A stretch of 53,814 nucleotides of DNA from Variovorax sp. (lineage in GTDB: Bacteria; Pseudomonadota; Gammaproteobacteria; Burkholderiales; Burkholderiaceae_C). Shown piece by piece: positions 1 to 7,168 of the stretch. The notes under the pieces are model-generated. The model ran no database searches, was not told the origin of the DNA, and saw only the letters and a program-made list of their open reading frames with translations. The translations under genes and the position numbers were made by a program. Every line of letters begins with the position of its first letter. The stretch's first letter is position 1. Location: assembly GCA_017744285.1 (NCBI GenBank), contig JAGIBP010000011.1, positions 1 to 53,814 on the forward strand. The letters are read 5' to 3'.

Positions 1-547
1 AGTCGTGGTAGACCAGCGCGATCTTCTTGCCCTTGAGCTTGTCGGCGCCGCCTTCCTTCTTCGCGATGTGCTGGATGAGGATGTCGGCCGCGGTCCAGTA
101 GCTGCCCATCAGCGGGAAGTTCCACTTGAAGACGTTGCCGTCCTGCGACGCCGAGAGGCCGTAGCCCAGCGTCAGCAGCGGGATCTTGTCGCCGGGCGCC
201 TTGTCGGTCAGCGCGAAGGTGATGCCGGTGGCCTGCGGGTCGATCAGGCTCGCGCCCTTGTCCTTCAGGCGTTCGTAGCACTCGACGCCCTTGTCGGTCG
301 CGTAGCCGGTCTCGCACTCTTCATAGCTGATCTTCACGCCGTTGATGCCGCCGGTGGCGTTGATGAGCTTGATGTAGTCCTGCTTGCCGTTGGCCCACGG
401 CGTGCCGTTCGGCGCATAGGGGCCGGTGCGGTAGACCAGCAGCGGGAAGAACTGTTCCTTGGCCTGCGCCTGCGCGAGCGAAGGCGCCAGCGATGCACCG
501 ACGGTGGCGGCCGCGACGGCGGCCAGGGCGAGCGATTTCAGTTTCAT
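1..547 (-). CDS. ABC transporter substrate-binding protein, LivK-like (3' end outside window)
   Basis: About 182 N-terminal residues are visible. They begin with a typical signal peptide: MKLKS, a hydrophobic Ala/Leu core, and an AQA cleavage region near residue 25. The mature part has the look of periplasmic type I binding proteins of the branched-chain amino acid family (a GGINGVKI-type segment, a paired-Cys region EECETGYATDKGVEC, and a GKKIALVYHD strand at the edge). It would capture a ligand in the periplasm and deliver it to the LivH/LivM permeases encoded just upstream, 16 nt away. The C-terminal half, and probably a livF-type ATPase gene, lie beyond position 1. The ligand is unknown; linkage to an acyl-CoA ligase suggests a carboxylic acid rather than an amino acid. 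Confidence 0.88.
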   Translation of the reverse strand, partial: MKLKSLALAAVAAATVGASLAPSLAQAQAKEQFFPLLVYRTGPYAPNGTPWANGKQDYIKLINATGGINGVKISYEECETGYATDKGVECYERLKDKGASLIDPQATGITFALTDKAPGDKIPLLTLGYGLSASQDGNVFKWNFPLMGSYWTAADILIQHIAKKEGGADKLKGKKIALVYHD

Positions 548-563
548 GCCAGTCTCCTTGTGG

Positions 564-1628
564 TTAATGCGGGAAGGGCCATAGGCGCAGCTTTTCCTTG
601 GCCGTCGACCACAGCCGCGCGAGGCCGTGCGGCTCGACGATCAGGAAGAAGACGATCAGCGCGCCGAAGATCATGAATTCGAGGTGCGAGGCGAACGCGG
701 TCGACATCGAGATGCCGAACCACCCCGGCAGGTTGTTGAGCAGGATCGGCAGCAGCACGATGAAGGCCGCGCCGAAGAAGCTGCCCATGATCGAGCCCAG
801 CCCGCCGATGATCACCATGAAGAGCAGCTGGAACGAGCGGTCGATGTTGAAGGCCGCCGGCTCCCAGGTGCCCAGGTGCACGAAGCCCCACAGCGCGCCC
901 GCCACGCCGACGATGAACGAGCTCACGGCGAAGGCCGAGAGCTTGGCGTACACCGGCCGGATGCCGATGACGGCCGCCGCCACGTCCATGTCGCGCATCG
1001 CCATCCACTCGCGGCCGATGGCGCTGCGCACCAGGTTCTTTGCCAAGAGCGCGAACACCGCGAGCAGCGTGAGGCACAGCAGGTACTTCTGCGCGGCCGT
1101 TTCCACCGGCAGGCCGAAGAGGTTCAGGCCCGAGACCGATACCGAGCCCGAGGCCGAGTTGTTGGTGAGCCAGTTGATGCGCAGGAAGGCCCAGTCGATG
1201 AAGAACTGCGCGGCCAGGGTGGCCACCGCGAGGTAGAGCCCCTTGATGCGCAGGCTCGGAATGCCGAACAGCACGCCGACCGCGGTGGCGCACAGCCCGC
1301 CGAGCAGCAGCGAGGCGATGAGCGGCATGCCTTCGATGCGCACGTGGAAGTTGTAGGCCGCATACGCGCCCACCGCCATGAAGGCGCCGGTGCCCAGCGA
1401 GATCTGCCCGCAGTAGCCCACCAGGATGTTGAGCCCGAGCGCGGCGAGCGAGAGGATCAGGAAGGGAATCAGGATCGCGCGGAACCAGTAGTCCGACGCC
1501 ACTGCCGGCACGACCGCGAAGGCGACCACCAGCAGCGCGAGGATCGCGATGCGGTCCTGGCGGATCGGGAAGATCTGCTGGTCGGCGCGGTAGCTCGACT
1601 TGAACTGGCCGTTCTCGCGATAGAGCAT
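564..1628 (-). CDS. LivM-like ABC transporter permease
   Basis: A 354-residue inner-membrane permease of the branched-chain amino acid/HAAT family. It has multiple hydrophobic helices, a LGLNILVGYCGQISLGTGAF segment near residues 60-80 (the conserved LivM N-terminal region), and a GGLGSIMGSFFGA motif near residue 265 typical of the cytoplasmic loop that contacts the ATPase. The ATG start gives MLYRENGQFKSSY and lies 2 nt after the stop of the LivH-like gene, so translation is probably coupled. It should pair with the LivH-like protein to form the pore. Substrate cannot be read from sequence. Confidence 0.9.
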   Translation of the reverse strand: MLYRENGQFKSSYRADQQIFPIRQDRIAILALLVVAFAVVPAVASDYWFRAILIPFLILSLAALGLNILVGYCGQISLGTGAFMAVGAYAAYNFHVRIEGMPLIASLLLGGLCATAVGVLFGIPSLRIKGLYLAVATLAAQFFIDWAFLRINWLTNNSASGSVSVSGLNLFGLPVETAAQKYLLCLTLLAVFALLAKNLVRSAIGREWMAMRDMDVAAAVIGIRPVYAKLSAFAVSSFIVGVAGALWGFVHLGTWEPAAFNIDRSFQLLFMVIIGGLGSIMGSFFGAAFIVLLPILLNNLPGWFGISMSTAFASHLEFMIFGALIVFFLIVEPHGLARLWSTAKEKLRLWPFPH

Positions 1629-1630
1629 GG

Positions 1631-2560
1631 TCAGACCCGATCGATGATTTTTTCGCCGAACAAACCCTGGGGTCTGACCAGCAGGAACACGAGCGCGAGC
1701 ACATACGCGAACCAGATCTCGATGCCGCCGCCGAGCATCGGCCCGAGATAGATCTCCGAGAGCTTCTCGCCGACGCCGATCAGGAGCCCGCCGACGATCG
1801 CGCCCGGAATCGACGTGAGCCCGCCGAGGATCACGACCGGCAGCGCCTTGAGCGCGACCAGCGAGAGCGAGAACTGCACGCCGAGCTTCGAGCCCCAGAT
1901 GATCCCGGCCACGAGCGCCGCGAAGCCCGCGACCGACCACACGATCACCCAGATGCGGTTGAGCGGGATGCCGATCGACTGCGCGGCCTGGTGGTCGTCG
2001 GCCACCGCGCGCAGCGCACGGCCGGTCGAGGTCTTCTGGAAGAAGAGCGCGAGCACCGCCACCAGCGCGGCGGCGATCACGGCGGCGATCAGGTCTTCCT
2101 TGTTCAGCAGCAGGCCGCCCTCGAAGACGTTCTCGAGCACCATCAGCGGGTCCTTGGGCATGCCGACGTCGATCTTGTAGATGTCGTTGCCGAAGATCGA
2201 CTGGCCCAGCCCGTCGAGGAAGTACGCGATGCCGAGCGTGGCCATCAGGAGCGTGATGCCTTCCTGGTTGACCAGCTTGCCGAGCACCAGCCGCTCGATG
2301 AGCCAGGCCACCGCGACCATCACCGCCATCGCGGCGACGAAGGCCAGCAGGTTGGCAAGGATCGGGTTCTCGAAGCCGAGCCACTTCGGGATCCATTCGG
2401 AGAAGCGCGCCATCGCGAGCGCCGCGAACAGCACCATCGCACCCTGCGCGAAGTTGAAGACGCCCGAGGCCTTGTAGATCAGCACGAAGCCGATCGCGAT
2501 CAGCGAATACAGCATGCCGACCATGAGGCCGCCGAAGAGGGTTTCGAGGAAGAAGCCCAT
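1631..2560 (-). CDS. LivH-like ABC transporter permease
   Basis: A 309-residue polytopic membrane protein. MGFFLETLFGGLMVGMLYSL at the N-terminus, followed by AIGFVLIYKASGVFNFAQGA, is the LivH signature. GGLTSIPGAIVGGLLIG near residue 245 is the conserved ATPase-contact and C-terminal region. It forms the translocation pore with the downstream LivM-like protein. The start is an ATG at the 5' edge of a 318-nt gap that carries two large hairpin elements, so expression relative to the upstream ATPase gene may be uncoupled or attenuated. Confidence 0.9.
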   Translation of the reverse strand: MGFFLETLFGGLMVGMLYSLIAIGFVLIYKASGVFNFAQGAMVLFAALAMARFSEWIPKWLGFENPILANLLAFVAAMAVMVAVAWLIERLVLGKLVNQEGITLLMATLGIAYFLDGLGQSIFGNDIYKIDVGMPKDPLMVLENVFEGGLLLNKEDLIAAVIAAALVAVLALFFQKTSTGRALRAVADDHQAAQSIGIPLNRIWVIVWSVAGFAALVAGIIWGSKLGVQFSLSLVALKALPVVILGGLTSIPGAIVGGLLIGVGEKLSEIYLGPMLGGGIEIWFAYVLALVFLLVRPQGLFGEKIIDRV

Positions 2561-2596
2561 TCAGTGCTCCATCGTTGGGGTCGGGTTTCCGGGTGC

Positions 2597-2692
2597 GTGG
2601 CGAGGGCGCGGGGTGATCCCCTCCGCGAATGTCCCCCGGCCTTCGGCCTCCTCCTTTATTTCGCTACGGGGACCACCCCACGCCCTCGCCAC
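2597..2692. repeat. Hairpin element A: 25-bp stem around a conserved core
   Basis: Positions 2597-2621 and 2668-2692 are reverse complements at 23 of 25 positions. The enclosed core (2622-2667) contains its own small hairpin GGCCTTCGGCC and, on the minus strand, AAAGGAGGAGG. The same core, inverted, recurs at 2761-2806 inside a different stem. The arrangement, a fixed core within an element-specific self-complementary stem, is like REP/MITE-type intergenic repeats. Family identity cannot be checked here. Confidence 0.85.
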
Positions 2693-2746
2693 GGGACAGG
2701 TCCGTGGTGCCGGTCGATCACAACGCTCCTGACGGATCGCGACGAG

Positions 2747-2818
2747 GGTGTGCTCTGCGCAGCGAAATAAAGGAGGAGGGCCGAAGGCCCGGGGGACATT
2801 CGCGGAGCAGAGCACACC
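2747..2818. repeat. Hairpin element B: inverted copy of the core in a 12-bp stem
   Basis: GGTGTGCTCTGC at 2747-2758 is perfectly complementary to GCAGAGCACACC at 2807-2818. The loop holds the core of element A in reverse orientation. Aligned over about 45 nt, the two cores differ only by one extra G/C pair in the inner hairpin (GGGCCTTCGGCCC against GGCCTTCGGCC). Elements A and B could therefore also pair with each other as one long cruciform or RNA stem. Confidence 0.85.
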
Positions 2819-2878
2819 GTCGGCGCGATCCCGCCCCCACCCCCAAACGCCGAACCTGCATAGGAAAGTCAGCCTCAT

Positions 2879-3664
2879 CTAGTGCTCCGTCCCCAGGTAA
2901 GCCCGGATCACATCCGCATTGCTGCGCACTTCATGGGGCGTGCCGTCCCCGATCTTCTTGCCGTAGTCGAGCACCACCACGCGGTCCGAGATGTCCATCA
3001 CCACGCCCATGTCGTGCTCGATCAGCACGATGGTGGTGCCGAACTCGTCGTTGACGTCGAGGATGAAGCGGCTCATGTCCTGCTTTTCCTCCACGTTCAT
3101 GCCGGCCATCGGCTCGTCGAGCAGCAGCACCTGCGGCTCCATCGCGAGCGCGCGGCCGAGGTCGACGCGCTTTTGCAGGCCGTAGGGCAGGCGGCCCACG
3201 GGGGTCTTTCGGTGCAGCTGGATCTCGAGGAAATCGATGATGCGCTCGACGAACTCGCGGTGCGCGAGCTCCTCGCGCTCGGCCGGCCCCCAGCGCAGCG
3301 CCTGCGCGAGCAGGCCGCTCTTCATCTTGAGGTTGCGGCCCGTCATGATGTTGTCGAGCACGCTCATGCCCTTGAAGAGCGCGAGGTTCTGGAAGGTGCG
3401 CGCCACGCCCATCTCGGCGACCTGGCGCGAGTTCATGTGCTTGAACTGCCGGCCGCGGAAGGTGATCGAGCCCTGCTGCGGCTGGTAGACGCCGTTGATG
3501 CAATTGAGCATCGAACTCTTGCCCGCGCCGTTCGGGCCGATGATGGCGCGCACCTCGTGCTCGCGCACGTTGAAGCTGATGTCCGTCAGCGCCTTCACGC
3601 CGCCGAAGCTCAGGGAAATGTTCTGGACGTCGAGGATGACGTCGCCGATTCTTCGAGCGCTCAT
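2879..3664 (-). CDS. LivG-like ABC transporter ATP-binding protein
   Basis: A 261-residue ATPase. Walker A is GPNGAGKSS at residues 43-51. The LivG-type degenerate signature LPYGLQKRVDLGRALA precedes Walker B VLLLDEPMAGM, and the H-loop is IEHDMGVVM. The C-terminal IRAYLGTEH is typical of LivG. It would energise the LivH/LivM permease on the cytoplasmic face. Its ATG overlaps the stop of the acyl-CoA ligase gene (ATGA at 3661-3664), showing translational coupling and supporting a common function. A LivF partner is not in the window on this side. Confidence 0.92.
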   Translation of the reverse strand: MSARRIGDVILDVQNISLSFGGVKALTDISFNVREHEVRAIIGPNGAGKSSMLNCINGVYQPQQGSITFRGRQFKHMNSRQVAEMGVARTFQNLALFKGMSVLDNIMTGRNLKMKSGLLAQALRWGPAEREELAHREFVERIIDFLEIQLHRKTPVGRLPYGLQKRVDLGRALAMEPQVLLLDEPMAGMNVEEKQDMSRFILDVNDEFGTTIVLIEHDMGVVMDISDRVVVLDYGKKIGDGTPHEVRSNADVIRAYLGTEH

Positions 3665-5637
3665 GCGGCGGCCTTCAGCGGTGCGAAGCGCTTGGCGTCG
3701 ACGACCTTGAGCGTCGCGCTCACGACACCGGTGCGCCCATCCTCGAACTTCACCTGCGTCTGGACGAACTGCTCTTTCTTCCCGCCGTAGAGCGCATCGA
3801 CCAGCACGGCGTACTTGTCGGCGATGAAGCCGCGCCGCACCTTGCGGGTGCGGGTGAGTTCGTCGTCGTCGGGGTCCAGCTCCTTGTGCAGGACGAGGAA
3901 GCGCGCGATCTGCGTGTCGGCCATGCCTTCCTCGGCCGCGAGGTCGGCGTTGACCTTTTCGATGCACTCGGCCACCAGCGCGAGCACCTCGGGCTTGCCC
4001 GCGAGGTCGACATAGCCGCCGTACGGCAGTCCGCGCCGCTCGGCCCAGTTGCCCACCGCCTCGTAGTCGATGTTGATGAAGGCGCAGACCTCGTCGCGCT
4101 CGTGCCCGAAGCACACCGCTTCCTTGATCTGCGGGAAGAACTTGAGTTTGTTCTCGATGTAGTTGGGCGCGAACATCGCGCCGGCCGCCGCGCCCTCTGG
4201 CGCGGCCATGCGGCCCACGTCCTTCGCGCGGTCGATGATGCGCAAATGGCCTTCGGCATCGAGCACGCCCGCGTCGCCGGTGTGGAAGAAGCCGTCGGCA
4301 TCGAGCACCTCGGCGGTCGCGTCGGGGCGCCTGTAGTACTCCTTGAGCACCGAGACGCCGCGCACCAGCACCTCGCCGTCCGGCGCGATCCTGAGCTCGA
4401 TGCCCGGCGCGGCGCTGCCCACGGTCTGCAGCTTGACCTTGCCGTCCTGCTGCAGGCACACGTAGGCGCAGGTCTCGGTCTGGCCGTAGAACTGCTTGAG
4501 GTTCACGCCGATCGAGCGGTAGAAGCGGAACAGGTCCGGCCCGATCGCGGCGCCCGCCGTGTAGGCCACGCGGATGCGGCTCATGCCGAGCACGTTGCGC
4601 AGCGGGCCGTAGATCATCAGGTCGCCCAGCTTGTAGAGCAGCCGGTCGCCGAGGCCGACCGGTGCGCCATTCAGGATGTCGGCCCCCACCCGGCGCGCAT
4701 GCGCCATGAACTTCGCATAGAGCCAGCGCTTGGGCGCGGCCGCGTCTTCCATGCGGATCGACACCGCGGTGAGCAGGCCCTCGAAGGTGCGCGGCGGGCC
4801 GAAGTAGTAGCTCGGCCCGATCTCGCGCATGTCGTTCATCACCGTCTCGGACGACTCCGGGCAGTTGAGCGTGAAGCCCCCCACCAGCCACTGCGCGACC
4901 GAGAACAGGTGGTCGCCGACCCAGGCCATCGGCAGGTAGCTCATGATGTTGTCGCCAGGGCCGAGCCGGTCGGTCTCGACGCCGCCGCGCCCCGCCGCGA
5001 TGAAGCTCGCGTGCGTCTGGCACACGCCCTTGGGGCGTCCGGTGGTGCCCGAGGTGTAGAGGATCACCGCCACGTCGGTCGGCTCGCCCGCGGCCACCGC
5101 GGCATCGAAGGCGCCGGGGTTCGCGGCATCCCACGCGCGGCCGAGCTCGCAGAGCTTCTCGTAGCTCATCAGGCCGTGCTGGTCGTAGTGGCGCAGCCCG
5201 CGCGGGTCGTCGTAGACGATGTGGCGGATCGCGGGCCGCTGCCTGTCCTTCTGGAGGTCGCGGCATTCGAGCAGCTTGTCCACCTGCTCCTGGTCCTCGG
5301 CGATCACGAACTCGACCGCCGCATCGTCGAGCATGAAGACCATCTCGCCCGCCACCGCATCCTGGTAGAGCGGCACCGGCACGCCGCGCAGGCTCTGCGC
5401 CGCGACCATCGCCATGTACAGGTGCGGCCGGTTGGCGCCGACGATCGCAAGGTTGCCCCCGGCCTCGAAGCCGAGGCTGGCGAGCCCGCAGGCGATCTCG
5501 CGCACCTCGCGCGCCACGCGCGACCAGCTCCAGGTCTGCCAGATGCCGAGATCTTTCTCGCGCACTGCAGGCGATTCGGGTTGCCGCTGGGCATGGCCTT
5601 GCAGCAAACGAGGAAAAGTGTTGGCTGTGGTCTGCAC
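3661..5637 (-). CDS. AMP-binding long-chain-type acyl-CoA ligase
   Basis: An ANL-superfamily adenylating enzyme that would convert a carboxylic acid, ATP and CoA to acyl-CoA. The P-loop ILYTSGTTGRPKG sits near residue 190, YGQTETCAYV is the A5-type motif, and HTGDAGVLDAEG is the A7 region. The hinge is unusual: DRAKDVGR is followed by a short Ala/Pro/Glu-rich insert and FAPNYIENKLKF. I chose the GTG at 5637 (protein starting MQTTANTFPRLL) because family members begin just before this segment. A TTG at 5673 would add 12 residues, and neither start has a good ribosome-binding site. First gene of a cassette with the liv transporter, divergent from a Crp/Fnr regulator. Confidence 0.88.
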   Translation of the reverse strand: MQTTANTFPRLLQGHAQRQPESPAVREKDLGIWQTWSWSRVAREVREIACGLASLGFEAGGNLAIVGANRPHLYMAMVAAQSLRGVPVPLYQDAVAGEMVFMLDDAAVEFVIAEDQEQVDKLLECRDLQKDRQRPAIRHIVYDDPRGLRHYDQHGLMSYEKLCELGRAWDAANPGAFDAAVAAGEPTDVAVILYTSGTTGRPKGVCQTHASFIAAGRGGVETDRLGPGDNIMSYLPMAWVGDHLFSVAQWLVGGFTLNCPESSETVMNDMREIGPSYYFGPPRTFEGLLTAVSIRMEDAAAPKRWLYAKFMAHARRVGADILNGAPVGLGDRLLYKLGDLMIYGPLRNVLGMSRIRVAYTAGAAIGPDLFRFYRSIGVNLKQFYGQTETCAYVCLQQDGKVKLQTVGSAAPGIELRIAPDGEVLVRGVSVLKEYYRRPDATAEVLDADGFFHTGDAGVLDAEGHLRIIDRAKDVGRMAAPEGAAAGAMFAPNYIENKLKFFPQIKEAVCFGHERDEVCAFINIDYEAVGNWAERRGLPYGGYVDLAGKPEVLALVAECIEKVNADLAAEEGMADTQIARFLVLHKELDPDDDELTRTRKVRRGFIADKYAVLVDALYGGKKEQFVQTQVKFEDGRTGVVSATLKVVDAKRFAPLKAAA

Positions 5638-5663
5638 GATGGGGCGGACTGTAGACCCACACT

Positions 5664-5693
5664 TTGACGTCAACTTGTCGTTACGACGACAAT
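5664..5693 (+). promoter_or_regulatory. Candidate sigma70 promoter with overlapping palindromic operator
   Basis: TTGACG at 5664-5669 and GACAAT at 5688-5693, 18 bp apart, resemble -35 and -10 elements for the regulator gene starting at 5724. The perfect inverted repeat TTGTCGT-TACG-ACGACAA (5675-5692) covers the spacer and most of the -10. Its TTG...CAA symmetry is in the style of Crp/Fnr-family sites, although it is not the standard FNR or CRP consensus. TTGACGTCAA (5664-5673) is also a 10-bp palindrome. The position suggests autorepression and control of the divergent ligase-liv operon. Confidence 0.5.
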
Positions 5694-5723
5694 CCTAGGG
5701 ACACTACTCCCCGGAGTTTCCCG

Positions 5724-6455
5724 ATGCTTTCCGGCCAGCCCACCGGCACTTCCACGCTGCGCGACCGGGTGCGTCCGGCCACCCCCGAAGAGCTCGACAA
5801 CATCCCCTGGCTGCACACGCTGGGCGCGGTCGAGCGCCGCCGCGCCGAGGCCGCGGTGGTGGTCGGCGAGGCCGAGCCGGGTGACCTGGTCTGCCGCATC
5901 GGGCGCCCGCCCACCTACTGGTTCGGCGTGGTCGAGGGCCTGCTCAAGATGAGCAACGACAACGCCGACGGCACCTCGATGACCTACAGCGGCCTGCCGC
6001 CGGGCGGCTGGTTCGGCGAGGGCACGGCGCTCAAGCGCGAGCCCTACCGCTACAACATCCAGGCGCTGCGGCGCAGCGTGGTGGCGGGCTTGCCGGTGGA
6101 CGACTTTCACTGGCTGCTCGATCACTCCATCGGCTTCAATCGCTTCGTGATGAACCAGCTCAACGAGCGGGTCGGCCAGTTCATCGCGGCGCGCGAGGCG
6201 GACCGGCTCAACAACCCCGACGCCCGGGTGGCACGCAACCTCGCGGCGCTGTTCAACCCGGTGCTGTTCCCGGGCGTGGGCGAACTGCTGCGCATCACGC
6301 AGCAGGAGCTGGCCTACCTGATCGGACTGTCGCGCCAGCGCGTGAACGAAGCGCTGCGCACGCTGCAGGCGCAGGGCGCGATCCGGGTCGAGTACGGTGG
6401 CCTCCGCGTGCTCGATCTGGCGGCGCTGCGCGCCCACCGAACGAGCGGGAACTAG
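5724..6455 (+). CDS. Crp/Fnr-family transcriptional regulator
   Basis: A 243-residue protein with an N-terminal cyclic-nucleotide-binding-type beta-roll (about residues 35-130, with PPGGWFGEGTALKREPYRYN in the phosphate-binding-cassette area) and a C-terminal winged helix (ITQQELAYLIGLSRQRVNEALRTLQ, about residues 190-225). The PBC region lacks the exact Arg-Ser pair of classical CRP, and no Cys cluster for an Fe-S centre is evident, so the effector is unknown. The ATG at 5724 has GGAG about 8 nt upstream. It is divergent from the acyl-CoA ligase/liv operon and probably controls it. Its stop codon overlaps that of the convergent SRAP gene (CTAG at 6452-6455). Confidence 0.88.
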   Translation: MLSGQPTGTSTLRDRVRPATPEELDNIPWLHTLGAVERRRAEAAVVVGEAEPGDLVCRIGRPPTYWFGVVEGLLKMSNDNADGTSMTYSGLPPGGWFGEGTALKREPYRYNIQALRRSVVAGLPVDDFHWLLDHSIGFNRFVMNQLNERVGQFIAAREADRLNNPDARVARNLAALFNPVLFPGVGELLRITQQELAYLIGLSRQRVNEALRTLQAQGAIRVEYGGLRVLDLAALRAHRTSGN

Positions 6456-7069
6456 GATTCGTTGCCGGGCAGCGCCTGCCGCACCAGCTTGTCGTCGGCG
6501 TAGGGCCGCAGGTAGGCCGCGGTTTCTTCCACGGGGCAGTGGAGCCAGTCGTCGATCCAGGCATCGCGCAGGATCACCGCGCGCCGCAGCTCGGGGCGGC
6601 CGGGGGCGCCGAAGGTCAGCAGCGCGAAGCTCTCCACGCAGTCGCCGGCGGGCGAGCGCCAGCCGTTCCAGAGGCCGGCGAGCGCGAGCGGTTCGCCGTC
6701 GGAGCGCGAGACGCGCACCTGCGCGCCGGCGCCCTCGGCCGGCTGGAAGATCGCGCCTGCAAGGATCACGCAGCGATGGCCGCGCTTCCAGGGCTGGTAG
6801 AAGTTGCGCTCGGCGGCGGCGGTCTCGCTGCGCGCCTCGAAGGTGTCCGGGTCCTGGCCGTCCTTGGAGAACAGCGGGATCAGTCCCCAGCGGCCTGGGG
6901 CGACCTCGAAGCGCTGCCGCGGCACGTTGCCCTTGTCATCGGCGCGCGGGCGCCGCACGAAGTGGCCCTGCTCGCCCGGCCGCACCGTGGACGGTGCCGG
7001 CCGGAAGGACAGTCCGAAGCGCTGCGCGAAGTGGCTGGATTCGCTCGCGGCTTGGTAGTGGGTGGGCAT
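6452..7069 (-). CDS. Degenerate SRAP (YedK/HMCES-like) protein
   Basis: A 205-residue protein with the SRAP fold pattern: WGLIP, EARSETA, the RCVILAG strand, and GEPLALAGLWNGW. Active SRAP proteins crosslink to abasic sites through Cys2, helped by Asn, Glu and His. Here the canonical MCGRY start is MPTHY, so Cys2 is Pro; NARAET is EARSET (Glu78); GFYEW is AIFQP (the Glu is Gln109); and HDRMPVIL is ELRRAVIL, with no His. It is therefore likely to be a non-catalytic paralogue. No longer start restores a Cys. It is divergent from the SDR gene and convergent with the Crp-type gene. Confidence 0.82.
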   Translation of the reverse strand: MPTHYQAASESSHFAQRFGLSFRPAPSTVRPGEQGHFVRRPRADDKGNVPRQRFEVAPGRWGLIPLFSKDGQDPDTFEARSETAAAERNFYQPWKRGHRCVILAGAIFQPAEGAGAQVRVSRSDGEPLALAGLWNGWRSPAGDCVESFALLTFGAPGRPELRRAVILRDAWIDDWLHCPVEETAAYLRPYADDKLVRQALPGNES

Positions 7070-7168
7070 CAGCGGTCGGACGGAGAAGGCCTCCAATTTT
7101 AGTCGGCGCACCGATACCATCGCGTCCGCGGTCATGTCGTCCGCAAGATGTTTCTCACGAAATCGATC

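Larger units (their letters stand above)
2561..2878. other. Intergenic region inside the liv operon, 318 nt, no gene
   Basis: No credible coding sequence is present; the open frames here are GC-rich shadows. The region separates the LivG-like and LivH-like genes, which in comparable operons abut or overlap. Almost the whole stretch is occupied by two hairpin elements in opposite orientation (2597-2692 and 2747-2818), described separately. It is transcribed if the ligase-to-binding-protein cassette is a single operon. Confidence 0.8.

Noticed and set aside
564..2396. A 610-codon frame covering LivM plus upstream sequence, as a possible fusion protein.
   Set aside because: The first about 255 codons are an out-of-frame reading of the LivH gene; the LivM family start MLYREN is at 1628.
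5638..5673. TTG start for the first ligase, adding 12 residues (MTSKCGSTVRPI).
   Set aside because: No ribosome-binding site, overlap with the promoter palindromes, and family members begin close to QTTANTFPRLL; kept only as an alternative.
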